NCBI GenBank assembly: GCA_001687465.1
Contig: LVLI01000003.1
Span: forward strand, 1 to 64,000
Direction: 5' to 3'
Length of the DNA: 64,000 nt
From: Halocafeteria seosinensis
Taxonomy: Eukaryota > Sar > Bigyra > Bicosoecida
Every line of letters starts with the position of its first letter. Position 1 is the stretch's first letter. The translations under genes and the position numbers were made by a program. A model generated the notes under the pieces. It saw only the letters and a list, made by a program, of their open reading frames with translations. It was not told the origin of the DNA and did not search any database. Shown here in pieces: positions 37,341 to 49,892 of the stretch.

Positions 37341-39537
37341 CTATGGTTCGGGTTGCGCTACGTGTCTATCTGCAAGCAGAAATAAGACATTGAAGGATGC
37401 GTGCCCTAGCAACATTAACTAGTAACTTACAGACAGCGACGATCCCACGAGGCGTATAGTTACAAGATACTTCGACCGTGGTTGCTGTCCCTGATTTTGT
37501 AATCATCCGAAAAAGCATAGATTCCTCCGCGGACCATGAACTAGATATTTTACATCCATCTACTTGCTGATTTAGGTCCTCTGCTGAAGCACTAGACAAG
37601 GATTCCATATCACTTCCTCGGGATCCTTGGCTCTGTTGGCTCGCGCGTAGTTTATTCCGTAAAGACGGGGACGCTTCTCCGTCGCTCGAGTAGCAATGCA
37701 AAACTCCTGGAGCTAATTTAAAATCTTCATCGCATCCCGAAGTTGAATGAGATGCTACTGGCGACGACCTAGTCACCGGTTCCTGGCCGTCACCATCTTC
37801 GATCGAGAGCCCATGGTCCCCAACACGAGGAGCATTAGCTGAGTTACTCGGTAGGTTCGACCAGCTAGTCTTGACAGGTACTACTGCTTGCTTAGAAAAC
37901 TTCTCTTGGAGGTAGAAGTAGTCGAAACCACAGTTTGTAACGGTTGGAGACAAAAACAAACGCGCAAATTTGTTATGATACGTCGCTGCCCTTGACCACG
38001 CTTCCTGCTGAGGATCTTCAGGTGCTCTGATTACGACCGGTAGACGATCAGTTTCCGTGTCCGGAGATGCGTCTTGAGCGGTCCCACTTTCCGTGTTTTC
38101 TACAAACTGTCCCAAGACTTCTGAGAATCTGTGTTGAATCCGACGTAACTTGCGGGCGTACGAATCACTCCATTCCCGTCGGGATTCTTCCGCAGCACCA
38201 GTTTCGGCGTCCACCCTTGATACCAAAGCGAACATATCTTCTATATTCTGTCGATCTTTGTCATGAACGAAATCGACCACTCTTCTACCTATTAGATTTT
38301 CAGGAGTCCATCCCGTGAAGGCCTCTATCGAGGAACTGCAAGAGACGACTTTGAATCTACTATCCTCTGGAACGAACGCTTCTGAGACTTACCTAACAAA
38401 TTTAAAGCAGTGATAACCTTGGTTGTCCACGCTGTGCAAGGCAATTACATCACGACTATGATGGGCTACGAACTCATGTACAGCTGCAAGCTCGTTGGAG
38501 ACCTGCCTCTCCATCGACGAAACGATTTCACGTTGAAAGTTTCTTCGCTCCCGTTGCATTAACAGGAAGTATTGAAGCTGGAAGAACAGAAACACAATCA
38601 ACTCCCATTGGAAAACGTGTTGAGGTGAGAATTCTCGCAGTCCATAGTGGAGAGACAAGTTAACCACCGCACTCGCAATGTTCACCACGGTAAAGCCTGA
38701 GAGCCTAAGGTCCACGCATAGAAAAATTAACATTCGAAATAAAACTCCCCAAATCGCTGCGTCAAAAGCATATATCTCTTGAGAAGAAGAAATTCAGTCA
38801 TGCTGGATACACTCTTCTACTTACCCATAGAGCGCATATAAAGGACTTCATCGGCCTCGTAGTATATCCTAGAGAAATGCAACGAGAGAATCACGAGGAT
38901 TCCCGCAACTCTGATTCTCTGCTGTACAACAAGCTCCTTGCCGGAACGCTGCATGTTCACTCCCCCACAATAGCGTCGCATCAGGATCAGAAACAACAAT
39001 TGCAAGCCTCGAGTGATCAAGCGGTGCGCTTGGTGTTCTGGATCCTCGGGGTCCAACCAATCGGTGATCCAGTAGTACCTGCAGCGCACAGCACTCTGCT
39101 GTGTTCCCCCGAACGTTGAACAAGCTCCAGTTCATGGCTTCGAGTCCACTCACATAACAACTGCCACAGAGCAGTAAAGCCCAGGAAGCTCCCAAAATAA
39201 ATCTCCAACTGCAATTAAAGCATCGGAAACATGCCCACTGTGCCACACTACCAGCACCGCGGCGTGCTGAGCAGTACGACTTACCAACGCGAGATTCGGC
39301 GAATAGTTCCTCCAGAAACTGAGGCGAAAACCAAAGCGCAACTAGAAATATTCTCTCAAGGCGAGGTACGTTGCCTGTCTGGTAACATCCAGCGGCGGCG
39401 TGTCTCAGCTTTTCCTGCATGGCTTTGGCTCGTGCCACATTGGCGTCCTCCAGTTTCTTCCTCAGCCATTTCCGCGGGTGGCACAGAGGATGACACCTAT
39501 GAGAATCGGAACTGTTTTCCATAATTGCACTACTCAA
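37341..39537 (-). CDS. Membrane-anchored split-PAS protein A
   Basis: Six exons: 39537-39285, 39208-39154, 39078-38825, 38756-38393, 38335-37431, 37369-37341; 619 aa. About six hydrophobic segments lie between residues 85 and 265 (ELPGLYCSVAVV, LLFLILMRR, AGILVILSLHF, VLFRMLIFLCVDL, VVNIASAVVNLSLHYG, LIVFLFFQLQYFLLM). A charged helix follows (RRNFQREIVSSMERQVSNE), then the first half of a PAS domain (EFVAHHSRDVIALHS, IEAFTGWTPENLIGRRVVDFVH, to about 345). A 230-residue low-complexity insert follows, then the last PAS strands (FRMITKSGTATTVEVSCN, GIVAVYR) at the very C-terminus. No kinase, cyclase or DNA-binding output is present. It has a tandem paralogue, B. Function unknown; a small-molecule or redox sensor is plausible. 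No LOV cysteine motif. Confidence 0.75.
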
Positions 39538-39837
39538 ACTAGCAAATTTATTAATCGGAAAATTATCCTCACAATGAACAACGACTGTGCTTGTTCATGT
39601 AGTACTAGCAAGGTACTAGTCTGGCGTTACAGGAAGTCAAGGAGAGAATCTACTAGAGATGGCATCAACATTAATTATTTTTACTACTACCAGGTAGTAC
39701 AAGGGTGTCTAGTGGTGCGCTGTTATCCAAAATCACCAGCAAACACCACCAGCGCTGCTCCCACGGAGCAACCGGCAGGCTGGAAGTTCCTTATATCGGT
39801 CCTCCCGCCATTGCCACATAAATATATGCACAAACAA

Positions 39838-42065
39838 CTAGAGTGGTGTCACAGACCTTGAAGAGGCTGGATTAAGCTTCCTATCTGCAGAAATATAGGG
39901 TGAGGGGTCCTCTTTAAATAAGGCAACGATTCTGCAACACCAAGCAAAGATGACTTACACACAGTGACTACGCCCTGGGGCGTGTTGTTACAGGAGGCTT
40001 GTACGAGCACTGGTGCGCCCGATTTTGATATAATGCGAAATGTCAGAGATTCTTCAACAGATATACTGCCGGAATCTTCGTTGATGTCAAGTTCGCTAAC
40101 TGGCAAACTTGGTAAAGAGCTGAGCGCACTCGCTGTCTCATCTTGACCTCTTTCCTCTCCCAAACCTCGGACACATTCATCTTCAGCATCCGATTGTGTT
40201 CCATCACTAGCTACATTGGGCGAGGAAAAATATTTCAAACTCTTTGGAAGTCTAGGGCTTGCCGATGACTCCTCTGATCGTTCTTCGCTGATCTCTGCGA
40301 CACTTTCCGCCGCAAACGTTCTCTGCCTATAGAAATGATCAAAGCTGTTACTCAAGTTCCTGGACGGGGAAAACAGTTTCGCGAACAATTCGTGCGATGT
40401 CACAGCCTTGGACCATGTTGATTCTCCCGGTAGCTGCAGACTCTGTTTCGTCGGCAATCTCCGCGATTCCGGTAGCTTGTTTGTGTTTTCCGTCATTCCT
40501 GATGGCACAATCTGCGCAGATGAGCTTGTCACTGTGTCAATCCTTATGGAATGATCGTCGAAATCTGTCAAAACCTTGGAGAACTTCTGTTGTATACCCT
40601 GCAACCTGTTAGAATATGACTGGTTCATCGAAAAATCATCAGCATCAGTTGGTTCATCAGAATATGCCTTCAGGAATATGTTTTCCACTATCTCCTTTTC
40701 TTTATCATGAACGAAATCTGTAACTCTTCTTCCTACCAATTCCTCGGGAGACCAACCAGTCATCGCTTCAATGGCGGAGCTGCGTCCTCTCACAAACAGT
40801 CGAAGAATCGAATAATATGCTACAAACATCAAGTGAAATGAACCATTCAGACTAATTACCTGACGAACTTAAAACAATGGTAGCCCTGTTTGTCTACGCT
40901 ATGCAACGCAATCGCATCGCGACTGTGGTGGGCGACAAATTCATGGACTGCTGCTAACTCATTTGAAACTTGTCTTTCCATGCAGTGGACTATTTGTCTG
41001 CGGAAGTCCTCTCTTTCTTTCTGTTTCATGATAAAATAATGTACTTGCAAGAAAATGAATACCACTAACTCCCACTGGAAAACGTGCTGATCGGAAAACT
41101 GACGGAACGCGTAGTGCCACGTCAAGTCTATCACAGCGTTTAACGCATTAATCACAAGGAAATGGCTGACGTAGCAACCGCTTGCGAAAATAATAATAAC
41201 TCGAAACAAAATACCCCAAATCCCTGTTTACAGAAAGAAGTAGTGAAATTCATGAGACAGGAGGAGACATGCAACTGCAAGAGGACTTACCCATGGAGCG
41301 AACATACAAAATGGTGTTCACTTCAAACAGTACCCTCGAAAACTTGAGAACAAGAATTATAGTTAAACCAAACAACTTATAGCGCTGTTGCCACAAGGCT
41401 GCTTTTCCCACTCGAGGGCGAACCAAGCCACTAAGGGAGAGAATCATTGCTAGCACAGAGCCACGTATCCAAAGCCTGTAAGGCTTATGCTCGGGGTCTT
41501 CCTCCTCGATCCAATCAGTTGTCCAGTAATAGCTGCTTCTTGAGAGCAAATTCATACGTTGAATACTCCAGTTGACGGGCCAAGATAGTTTCTACTTATA
41601 CGTACACAGCGATGAGCACTACAAGCACAAGTGCAGGAACCTCCCAAAGTCGATCTCCCACTGAGTATCAGGCCATGAGTCTCCAATACCACTACGATCT
41701 AGTACCCAGCATAGTTGCTCACAAAAGCACGTACCTGACCTCCACTCTATAAACATCTGCTCTACAATAGGTGGCGAAAACTCCAAAGAAACTGGAAACA
41801 CTTTATGTAGCTTGGGAGGAGTCCCTCCACATTGATAGCATCCTACTGCAGCTTTGAACAGTTTTTCCGAAAGAGCTTTCGAGTCCTCAGCGTTGACCTG
41901 CTCAATTTTCTTCTTGACCCATCTCTGTGGACGACACTGGCATCCTTGTCTTCGCCTTCCCCTTCTGGGGTGACCATTTTCCGGTCTATATCTCCTTATA
42001 TGCGTCGGCCGACGCGTGGAGTGCCTCTGGTCCGTGTCCGTCATGCTCAATGGACTCGTTCCCAT
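39838..42065 (-). CDS. Membrane-anchored split-PAS protein B
   Basis: Six exons: 42065-41735, 41660-41606, 41532-41291, 41223-40860, 40779-39959, 39884-39838; also 619 aa by this model. It is the tandem paralogue of A: exons 2 and 4 have identical lengths (55 and 364 bases), all five introns are in the same phase, and blocks such as VGD--WE-P, YYW-TDW, QHVFQWEL, MERQVSNELAAVHEFVAHHSRD and GYHCFKFVR are shared almost word for word. The N-terminus is richer in Arg and Cys (RRGRRRQGCQCRPQRW). The middle insert diverges but keeps W-KA-T-HE-FAKLF and FDHFYRQRTF motifs seen also in A. It likewise ends directly after the last PAS strand. Conservation around PAS and helices implies both copies are functional. 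Confidence 0.75.
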
Positions 42066-43115
42066 TGCGTCACCAGCTTGAAAACGTTCGGTATACGAGC
42101 ACGGTAGGCTTTTCTATTTTGCGTTTCAACCAAGGAGCAATAGGGAACCAATAAAGGGGAATAATGGCCAAATTGGAAGTCTGGTTGAAGACTCGTGCGG
42201 AGTTTACCAGCTACACCATGAGCATCCCCGATTATCTTGTACAACACCCGACGAAAGAAATACGACCAAGTTGGATGCAGACAATCGCAAGAAGGAATAC
42301 TGATATGCGTAGCTAGGCTTGGTTAACCCAGAACGCCCAAATTCCGATCATCGGAATCCGATGCGACCGACCCAACACCGTTATCCCACCGAGCCTTACA
42401 GTACATACATGTACACCGTATGATACACGTATGTGTCTCGTTGTCGTTTTGAGAACAAGTAGGTAATAAGAAGAATGCTAGTCTATACTCGAATAGAGCG
42501 TCCGCCAGTTAGTGCGCAGCCATGGGACCGGAGCTGCAGCAACATAATGCCTTGGCTCTGCCTCGTTGACAAATCGCTGTTTATACGGAATGGAGGACTA
42601 CCAGCACTCTGTGTCTCGAGGTGTCGAAGAGTAGTAGCGAGACAGGGGTTGCTTATTCGGGATATCGGGTGCACTACTGACGGTAAACTCGAGCTCTTCC
42701 TACATGGCGACCGACGGAAATTACATGGAACAGTTGCATGTGTTCATCCTTAGAGTATCACCACTGCACGCTCAAGCGGTTTCGTATTGGGGTAAATGCC
42801 ATACTGAATGGCCAGACTTTCTGCACGACACCAACTGTCGACGACAGGAGCGTTGCCGCAACCCTTAACACTTTGGAATGGCGGCCAATGGACTTTCCGA
42901 ATAACCTGACAATCTTTTCTGCCACTAATTCATGCAAGTTCATTAACTCACTTTTTACAGTTCCCAGAACCTATTGATTTCCACCCATGAAAAAGTATGA
43001 TCATTGTTTGACTGCTGCGGCCTGAGTGCTTGAAATTTTAGTGCGCGAGAAGGAAAACAAAGGGCGCTTGAACATTGTTGCCCCTGGAGGTTGAAGCCGC
43101 TGTGGACGACAGATA
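42066..43115. other. Long divergent intergenic region
   Basis: About 1050 bases between PAS protein B and the ubiquitin protease. Several frames of 60-90 codons occur on both strands (for example 42475-42753 plus) but none has a recognisable domain or splice context. Probably promoter and 5' leader DNA of the two flanking genes. Confidence 0.4.
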
Positions 43116-46100
43116 ATGGCGGATAAGAGAGCACATGACGACGAAAAGGCAGAATTTCGACGCAAAGAGAACCCCTCGTGGGAATACAACCATACGTCTG
43201 TAGATTCCGGCTCCCAGGTCGTTTTGGAGGAGTATGAGAATGCAGACGATGACCTAGCATCGGTAGCCAAGCAGAGGGACCAACACCTACGAAAGCCTTA
43301 TTCTTCATCGATTCACCATCAACGCAATGGGAGTGATCCGAATCAATGTGTGGACAGGGATTCACGCGAGGTCGAGGCTCCGTCGCCTCCCAAAGGCCAG
43401 CATATTGAGGAGGAAACCATGGAGGCGGATGAACCCTTGGGACACACAAACGGTACTGAGCAACGGACCAATCCAGCTGCCTGGGCTCTCAAACGCGGTA
43501 CATTCAACATTCGCCATGATGTCGAAGAGCCCCCTCCGTCGCAAGATCGCCCTGCATCCGAATCTCTGCGTGAAGAAATGAATGACAGTGCCCCAAGACA
43601 ACTGCATCAAACTGTTTCCAACAAGTCTGACAACGACAGTTCTTCCGATAATCATCCCGTGGCCGAAGCTGGAGACGATAAAGATAGTACATTTGCTAAA
43701 GAAAATCCTTATTTGGATGTCCACCAAGGACAGAAAGCTGAAGAGAATTTGGAGGATAGCGACGACAGCAGCGAGAGACATGGTACAAATAGAGATGGGG
43801 AATATGGAAACAAAGTGAAGGAGGAAGACCCTCGTGACTCTAGTAGTCAAGAAAAGACTAACCATGCTTACTTTCACCGGGAAGCAAGATGGGTGGAAAG
43901 TGCCGCAGTCGAAATTCAAACCGAAGAAGCAAGTGCAGAAGAAGAGGAGGAGGAAGGGCAATACGAGAGTCCTGAGGAAATATTGTTGAAGATGCAGCGC
44001 GAACTTGTAGAAAGCTGCCATGAATACTCAGCACCTGCGGGGATTGTTGGTTTACGTAATTTAGGGAACACATGTTTCTTTAATAGTGTGCTGCAAGCAC
44101 TGTCTCATATTTCCCCACTGCGTCGGTATTTCCTCGAAGTGCCTTTCTCCTCAGAGCGTGCGGTTCTTGCCGAAGGACACATGGCGGACGTATTCCGACA
44201 GTTTTTGGCAAAGATGTGGTGTGGACGGTAAGTTTACTGCCCTTGTTTGCTATTCTCTGAAGGTGCTCTTGTATTCGCGTGTTTTGAAATGCAGGTTCTC
44301 GTGTGTATCTCCCTCAGGAATGTTGCGCAACCTTAGGGCTAGAAACCCGATGTTTGAGGGATTCAACCAGCATGATGCCCAGGAAGCACTCAGATTCCTT
44401 TTGGATCATTTGCATGACCTGCTGGCGATCAATACGCCGCATCCGTACGCTAGGCTCGCAACACCACCGATTTTGGGCGGAAGTAATTGTACTGAAGTCA
44501 CATATTCGGACGAAATGGCGAAACTGCACAATAAGTACCGGCAATATCTTCCTGCAAGCATTCTGAAAGCTTCGATTCGTGAGAAAAACGGTCCTTCTGC
44601 GGAAAAGGAGGAAGAGGGTGAGGGAGGAAACGATGATAGAACTGTTCCCGTGCCAGGTTGGCTTAGCAATGGGCCACATGTTGATGTTGCGACACAGAAG
44701 CGTAGCTTCATCTCCGATTTATTTCAAGGAACATTGGCTAATCGAATCCGCTGTCACGAATGTGAACAAGAATCGGTCACTTTTGACCATTTTTGGGATC
44801 TAAGCTTGCCGATTGCGGGCAGCAGCAACCGGCATCATCTGGCGCGGATGGCAGATACAGCTTTGCGATCACGAGGTAGATCTCTCGGTGATGTTGGGAG
44901 TTCGCCGGAGCATCAGCAGCAAGCAATTATCGACAACATTTTGTGCGAAGCCTTGCGCGAGGAACCAAGTGACTGTGATTTACCATTTCTTCTGCCTAAG
45001 GCTGCTGGAGCGGAGTCTTCGCGCCCAAGTGGCAACTTGTCGTCGGGTGTCTCGATGGTGACTAACAAACTATTCAAGAATGGCGCTAGTCCAGTGGCTC
45101 CCCCTTCTAAAGATGAAGCCGGTGAGCAGGAAGGAAGGTTTGCAAGTGACCAAGAAGAGCTGCATGAAGAGGGTCTAGAGAGTACCACGAGCGGGCCTAG
45201 TGTTGCCTCAAGTGACTCTGTTTGGAAGCAAGTGATGTCAAAACTCACTTGTCCATCTCGTAGAATGGGTAAATTCTTGGGATTAGGGAGCTGTGATCTG
45301 TCGCTTTACGACTTGTTTTATAAGTATTGTGATAGGGAGGTCCTCTCTGATACAGACGCCTATCACTGCAACCGCTGCGAGAAAAAAGTTACAGCTACCA
45401 AGATGTTTAGCCTTGTGGAGCCTCCTCCTGTTTTGTGTTTACACTTAAAACGGTTTAGTTATTCCCCGAGAAGCTTTTGGGGAGGGTCCAAAATCGACAC
45501 AGGCGTTCGCTTTCCACTCAAGGGATTGGACGTCTGGCCCTTTGTGTGGCAGGGTGCGGTTCCCGCTGCGAAACAGCAACTCCGGGAAGCGTCCAGTCGA
45601 CAAGATAAACAGGTAAGGGAAGGAGATATTCGCCTGCCTCACAAAGAAAGTGGGGGTCCTCAAGGCCAGCAAAGAACGTTCACGAAAGCGCCGTTTAGCT
45701 GTCCTAGTGCTTTCTTTCCTTCCACTTCTGATGCACACACTAGTGAAGCAATAGCTCACAATATAGTATCACAGAAGGTTATCCAAAACCGCGTGCAAGA
45801 GAAAAAAAGAGGATTGGCAGTCCAAACTGGCGAAGGAAAGCAGACTTCTGAAGAGTCCTCCGCGCTTGGGGACACTGGTGGTCATGAAAAGCGGCATCTG
45901 ACGTTGGGATACAATACTGCGAATGCTTACCGCAGTGATTATCAATATGACCTGGTGGCTCTGGTTCAGCATTTAGGTGGATTCGGAGGAGGTCATTACA
46001 TCTCTTTCACTAAGCATTCGGAAACTGGGAAATGGCATTTATACGATGACGAAAGCGTAAGGGAAGTTTCTGAAGAGACAGTCGCCTCGGCCCAAGCTTA

Positions 46101-47151
46101 TTTACTCTTCTATGTGCGGCGCGACGTGGCTTCGTGCATGACCAATCTTCTGCGAGCGTTCAACCATGGAGGCTCGCCTCTTCAGGAGTTATTTGTGACA
46201 GATAACCAAAAGCGATGTATTATTCCAAGTGCTTCTTCCTTGGAACAATTTTTCTTCCAACGGGCGAGGCGAAGGGTTTGTGAGAGAATGAATGAGGATG
46301 TGGACAAATTATCGTTGGATTCAGATATTGTGAAGAAGGTACTGCTTCTGGAGACTGTGCCCTTCATGGAACAGTATATTCTCCAAAAATTAAATTTGAA
46401 TACTTCGATAATTTCCCTTGAGCGCTTGAAGGAGATTGAACTTCCTCAATTCTGCTTTGTATCCAGAGATTGGTGGCTAAAATGGCAAACTGTTCCCAAC
46501 CCCGGACCTGTTACCTCCTGGGACATCATTTCCGCCCACGGTTACTTGAAGAGAACGCTAGCTGAGGCATGGACTCGTCGTGACCAACTACTTGGGGCAG
46601 TAGTACCTGTTCCAGTTGAAGTATATGCTTGGTGGGTGGTGCAATTTGGAGCTTCGGGTCCACCCATTTGGGAATTAGAAGCCTGCCCGCATTCGACCGA
46701 AGAGATCCGCCTTTTACAGGAAAGGAGAGATAGAGAGTATGCCACTATCCGAGCTATAGATAGTACAAAGGAAACGACAGACTCTGAGGAATACGAATTG
46801 AGAGATGATGCGACAGATGCTGTGGACTACAAGCGTTGCTGGTTTCTACTCTCTTCCTCATGGTTGCAACGTTGGAGAGAGTTTGTATTCAACAAAGGGT
46901 ACTCTGATGCTACCGGGCGTGGAGTGTTACCACCGGGACCGGTGGACAACGCAAAGCTGTTGCACCCGAATGGAAAGCCTCATAGTAATCTTAAGCTGCA
47001 AACTCATTACCGTGGGGTGAACTATAAGGTCTGGGAGTACTTTATGCAGGCGTATGGCGGAGGGCCTACGATTTGCCGGCGCAACGTAGATATTTACGAT
47101 ACCTCTCCATTGCCTCGTTCAGATGAAGAGCTAAGTGACGATTCGGAATAG
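43116..47151 (+). CDS. Ubiquitin carboxyl-terminal hydrolase with DUSP domains
   Basis: Two exons: 43116-44227 and 44295-47151; 1322 aa. A USP cysteine protease that removes ubiquitin from proteins. The first 300 residues are acidic and disordered. The Cys box GLRNLGNTCFFNSVLQAL (catalytic Cys near 320) is cut close to the intron; the QHDAQEALRFL block, zinc-ribbon pairs CHECE and CNRCEKK, LCLHLKRFSY, and the His box GGHYISF (near 937) with HLYDDESV follow. Large inserts interrupt the catalytic domain (500-700 and 800-900). At the C-terminus are two DUSP-like domains (CFVSRDWWLKWQTVPNPGPV near 1085, and WFLLSSSWLQRW...PPGPVDN...Y-GVN near 1230-1300), the arrangement of USP20/33. The UBP zinc finger of USP20/33 is missing. 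Confidence 0.92.
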
Positions 47152-47158
47152 GATGGCA

Positions 47159-49791
47159 CTATTTGAAACTAGTGACACGCACGACGTCGGCCAGTGCATC
47201 CCCTTCTAACGAGTCTGTCGATATGTCTGAGTGCGAGTTGTCGTCGTTGCTGTTGTATTCGTAGATACCGACAGAATGTTCAGAATCCTGGAGGGTCCTC
47301 TCTAACCTGGGATATAGATCGGCTTGGTATAATAGCATCTGATGAACTGAGGACGGGAAATTCCGCTGCTGAGCAATAGAAGACACGTAATATTCCCTTC
47401 CTTCAGTACTCGATGTTTCACTTCTATTTTGTTCGGGTCTGCTAGGATAATACTTCCGCAAGTACTGTGGAAGCGACATTAAAGAGCAATCATTATACAT
47501 CGCGCGCAGCCAAGCAAAGAAGTACTCCTCTTCCAACGCAAACGTTCCTTCGACAAATTTCTGTTGAGAAATGGGCTCTACGAGCCCTGTCTTTTCGATT
47601 GCATCTCGTTGAACATCGGAGTCGACCGCTAGGTCGCTTTCAACTGAGCTCTGCTGGAAGAGGGCCATCACATCCTCTGTAGATAGTTGTCCATTGCCCT
47701 CAACATCCGCCATACGGAACAAGGTAACAAGTCTCGATTTCATGTTGCGATACCACGATCTTATCAAACGTAGTTGCTTTTGCTTATATAGCCTTAGATT
47801 GTGGTACGTCGTGGTAGCTTCCGATGTCGGCAATGTGACACAGCGTTTTTTTTGTAAAGCGGTGCTACGCACCCATCTTTGAAAAGGAAAAATGTAATGC
47901 GTTATAAGATCCTCCAAATAGGAGTCGCCTCGATCCAAGTCATTGTCTGCACTGCCACTGCACACCCAGTCAACAACCTCTCTTTCTTGCTGGCAATTGT
48001 GCGGAACGATGGGGTGTTTTCGTTCACGGAGCACCCGAAAAAATTTCTGTATTTTCCTGGCAGCTGCGTTTACTCCGGCATAGCCAAAGTATCCATATAC
48101 CTCCAGAGTAGGGGCGTCATCTCTATTACCTTGTTCTATGTATCCACGGTTGCTTCGATTCCATTCCTCTTGTTCTTCAACAGTGGATCCACGCTCAAAT
48201 GATTCCAGAGTCTGCTGCTGAGATTCCTGCCGTTGTTGTGCAACAATAGAGGCAGTATAGCGGGCGGCTCGTTCTCGCTCTTCTTCAATACACCTTCTTT
48301 CAAAGAGTCTTCGAGCTCGATCCCGCATAACCTGGGCCTCCCGTTCCTTATCTTCGTCTATCTTTCGCCGTATATGTTCTTTAGTATCCCGTAAACTCCG
48401 GTATTCCTTAAGGGCCCGGTATTGTTGCCATACGCGCTGTACCATTGATGCGGCCCGGTTGTACCATTGTTTTCGGAAGGCATTATGCTGCAACGCTGGT
48501 AAGCGATCCCTTACCCTGCAATTAGACATACTTATTTTAAGGAAGAATACTATCGTCGAGCAAACGCGGCAACCTTTACTTACCGTTTGCCGCGGAACAG
48601 GGACTGAATCTTGGTTGCAGCAGCCTCCTCTGGCCGTACCTGGGAAGAAAACTGCGTACCATCTTCAATGCTAACGGAAGATATGATGGAATTCCGATTG
48701 TACCCTGACGACTTGTCAACGAATATAGAATTGAAATCGAAGCTGGAGTGAACGCTGTCATCACTGCGGCCGGTAAGCAAGGCAGGGTCAGTATGTACTC
48801 CATCAACTGCCCACGCCGTGCCAATACGTTGATATGCTTGTCGCAGTTTGCCGTAGTCATAATTTTTCCGCCTTGAGAGATCCATACTCTCGCGCTCTTC
48901 TTTTTCAGGACCTTCATCCACAGAACAAGGGAGTAAATCATCGCCTATATTGAATCCAAGCCAAGTGTAATCAGAGTGAGTACGAGCAGGCACTTCCAGT
49001 TGGTCTCGAAGATAGCTTACAGCCAACACATCTAACTGTTTTTGTAAATGCTCCAAAGAGTTTTCCGGAGGGACATCGGCATTGTTGCCCAGTAGGAAAG
49101 GGTAAAAGACTTCTTCCATTAGTTCCTTAACAGCAAATTTGCTGTCTCGAAACTTCCGTGCTTCGCGTTCGCATTTTTCCCGGGACCATTGAAGTGGATC
49201 CTCACTTTCCTCCTCCACGGACTCAGTGTGGATTGAGCTATTAAGCTCGCCATCCTCTGCTCCCTGTCCTCCACCCAAATGCTTGCTCTTGTAGAAGCGC
49301 TTCAGAGACTGGGGCGAGTGGGAATTCGGTGACGAGGACGAGAGCTGTGAGTCCTGACTTCGATTCCTCACCCAGTGGTATCCGTGCTCGTTGAAGTGGA
49401 CACTCTCGTTGGTGGTAGAAACCCCTCCTTTTCCACTTTGTGAAGGCCTGTAGTCCTCATGATCCTCTTCATTATCGTAGGGAAAGCTCCTTGTGCGCTG
49501 ATTCCGGAGGCTTTCTTTCAGAGCCTCTTCCTCCTCTTCTTTGGTGTATGGGACCAACTCAATGTCCCCTGTGGCTTTGTTATAGTATAATTTCGATCGA
49601 GTGCTTCCAGTATGCCCATTGGAACCTCTATTGAAGGCGCTATTACGGCTGTTTGTATCCCCCAACAGCACCCAGAACCCGCCCTTTTCGGTCCTATTAT
49701 GACCACTATTCAGACTATTTTGATGAGATTGTTGAGATGAAGGAGAATAACTACTAACACTCGCAATATGAGGGGGTGTAGAGGAGTCCAT
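47159..49791 (-). CDS. IQ-motif and EF-hand protein
   Basis: Two exons: 49791-48584 and 48515-47159; 854 aa. The first 250 residues are Ser/Asn-rich. Three IQ-type calmodulin-binding helices are seen: AAATKIQSLFRGKR (about 392-403, ending at the splice junction), RAASMVQRVWQQYRALKEYR (about 425) and AARKIQKFFRVLRERK (about 556). One EF-hand follows near 668 (DVEGNGQLSTED, with acidic residues at the calcium positions). A Glu/Arg-rich coiled-coil stretch lies between IQ 2 and IQ 3. No enzyme domain. Likely a calcium/calmodulin-linked scaffold; cytoskeletal or flagellar proteins have this kind of layout, but the family is not recognised. Its stop is 7 bases from the USP stop on the other strand. 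Confidence 0.75.
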
Positions 49792-49892
49792 TTGGATTCA
49801 TTATAGAGCCGTACAACGTAACCCCGGAGAAAAAAACTATAACAAACCAGCTCTTATTCAGCTCAATACCCGGTTGAATAAGCAATCTCACG

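Noticed and set aside
37341-42065. LOV-type blue-light receptors
   Set aside because: The PAS halves lack the flavin-binding cysteine motif and the usual surrounding Asn/Gln pattern.
42475-42977. Small genes in the PAS-USP spacer
   Set aside because: Frames of 60-90 codons on both strands overlap each other and have no domain or splice support.
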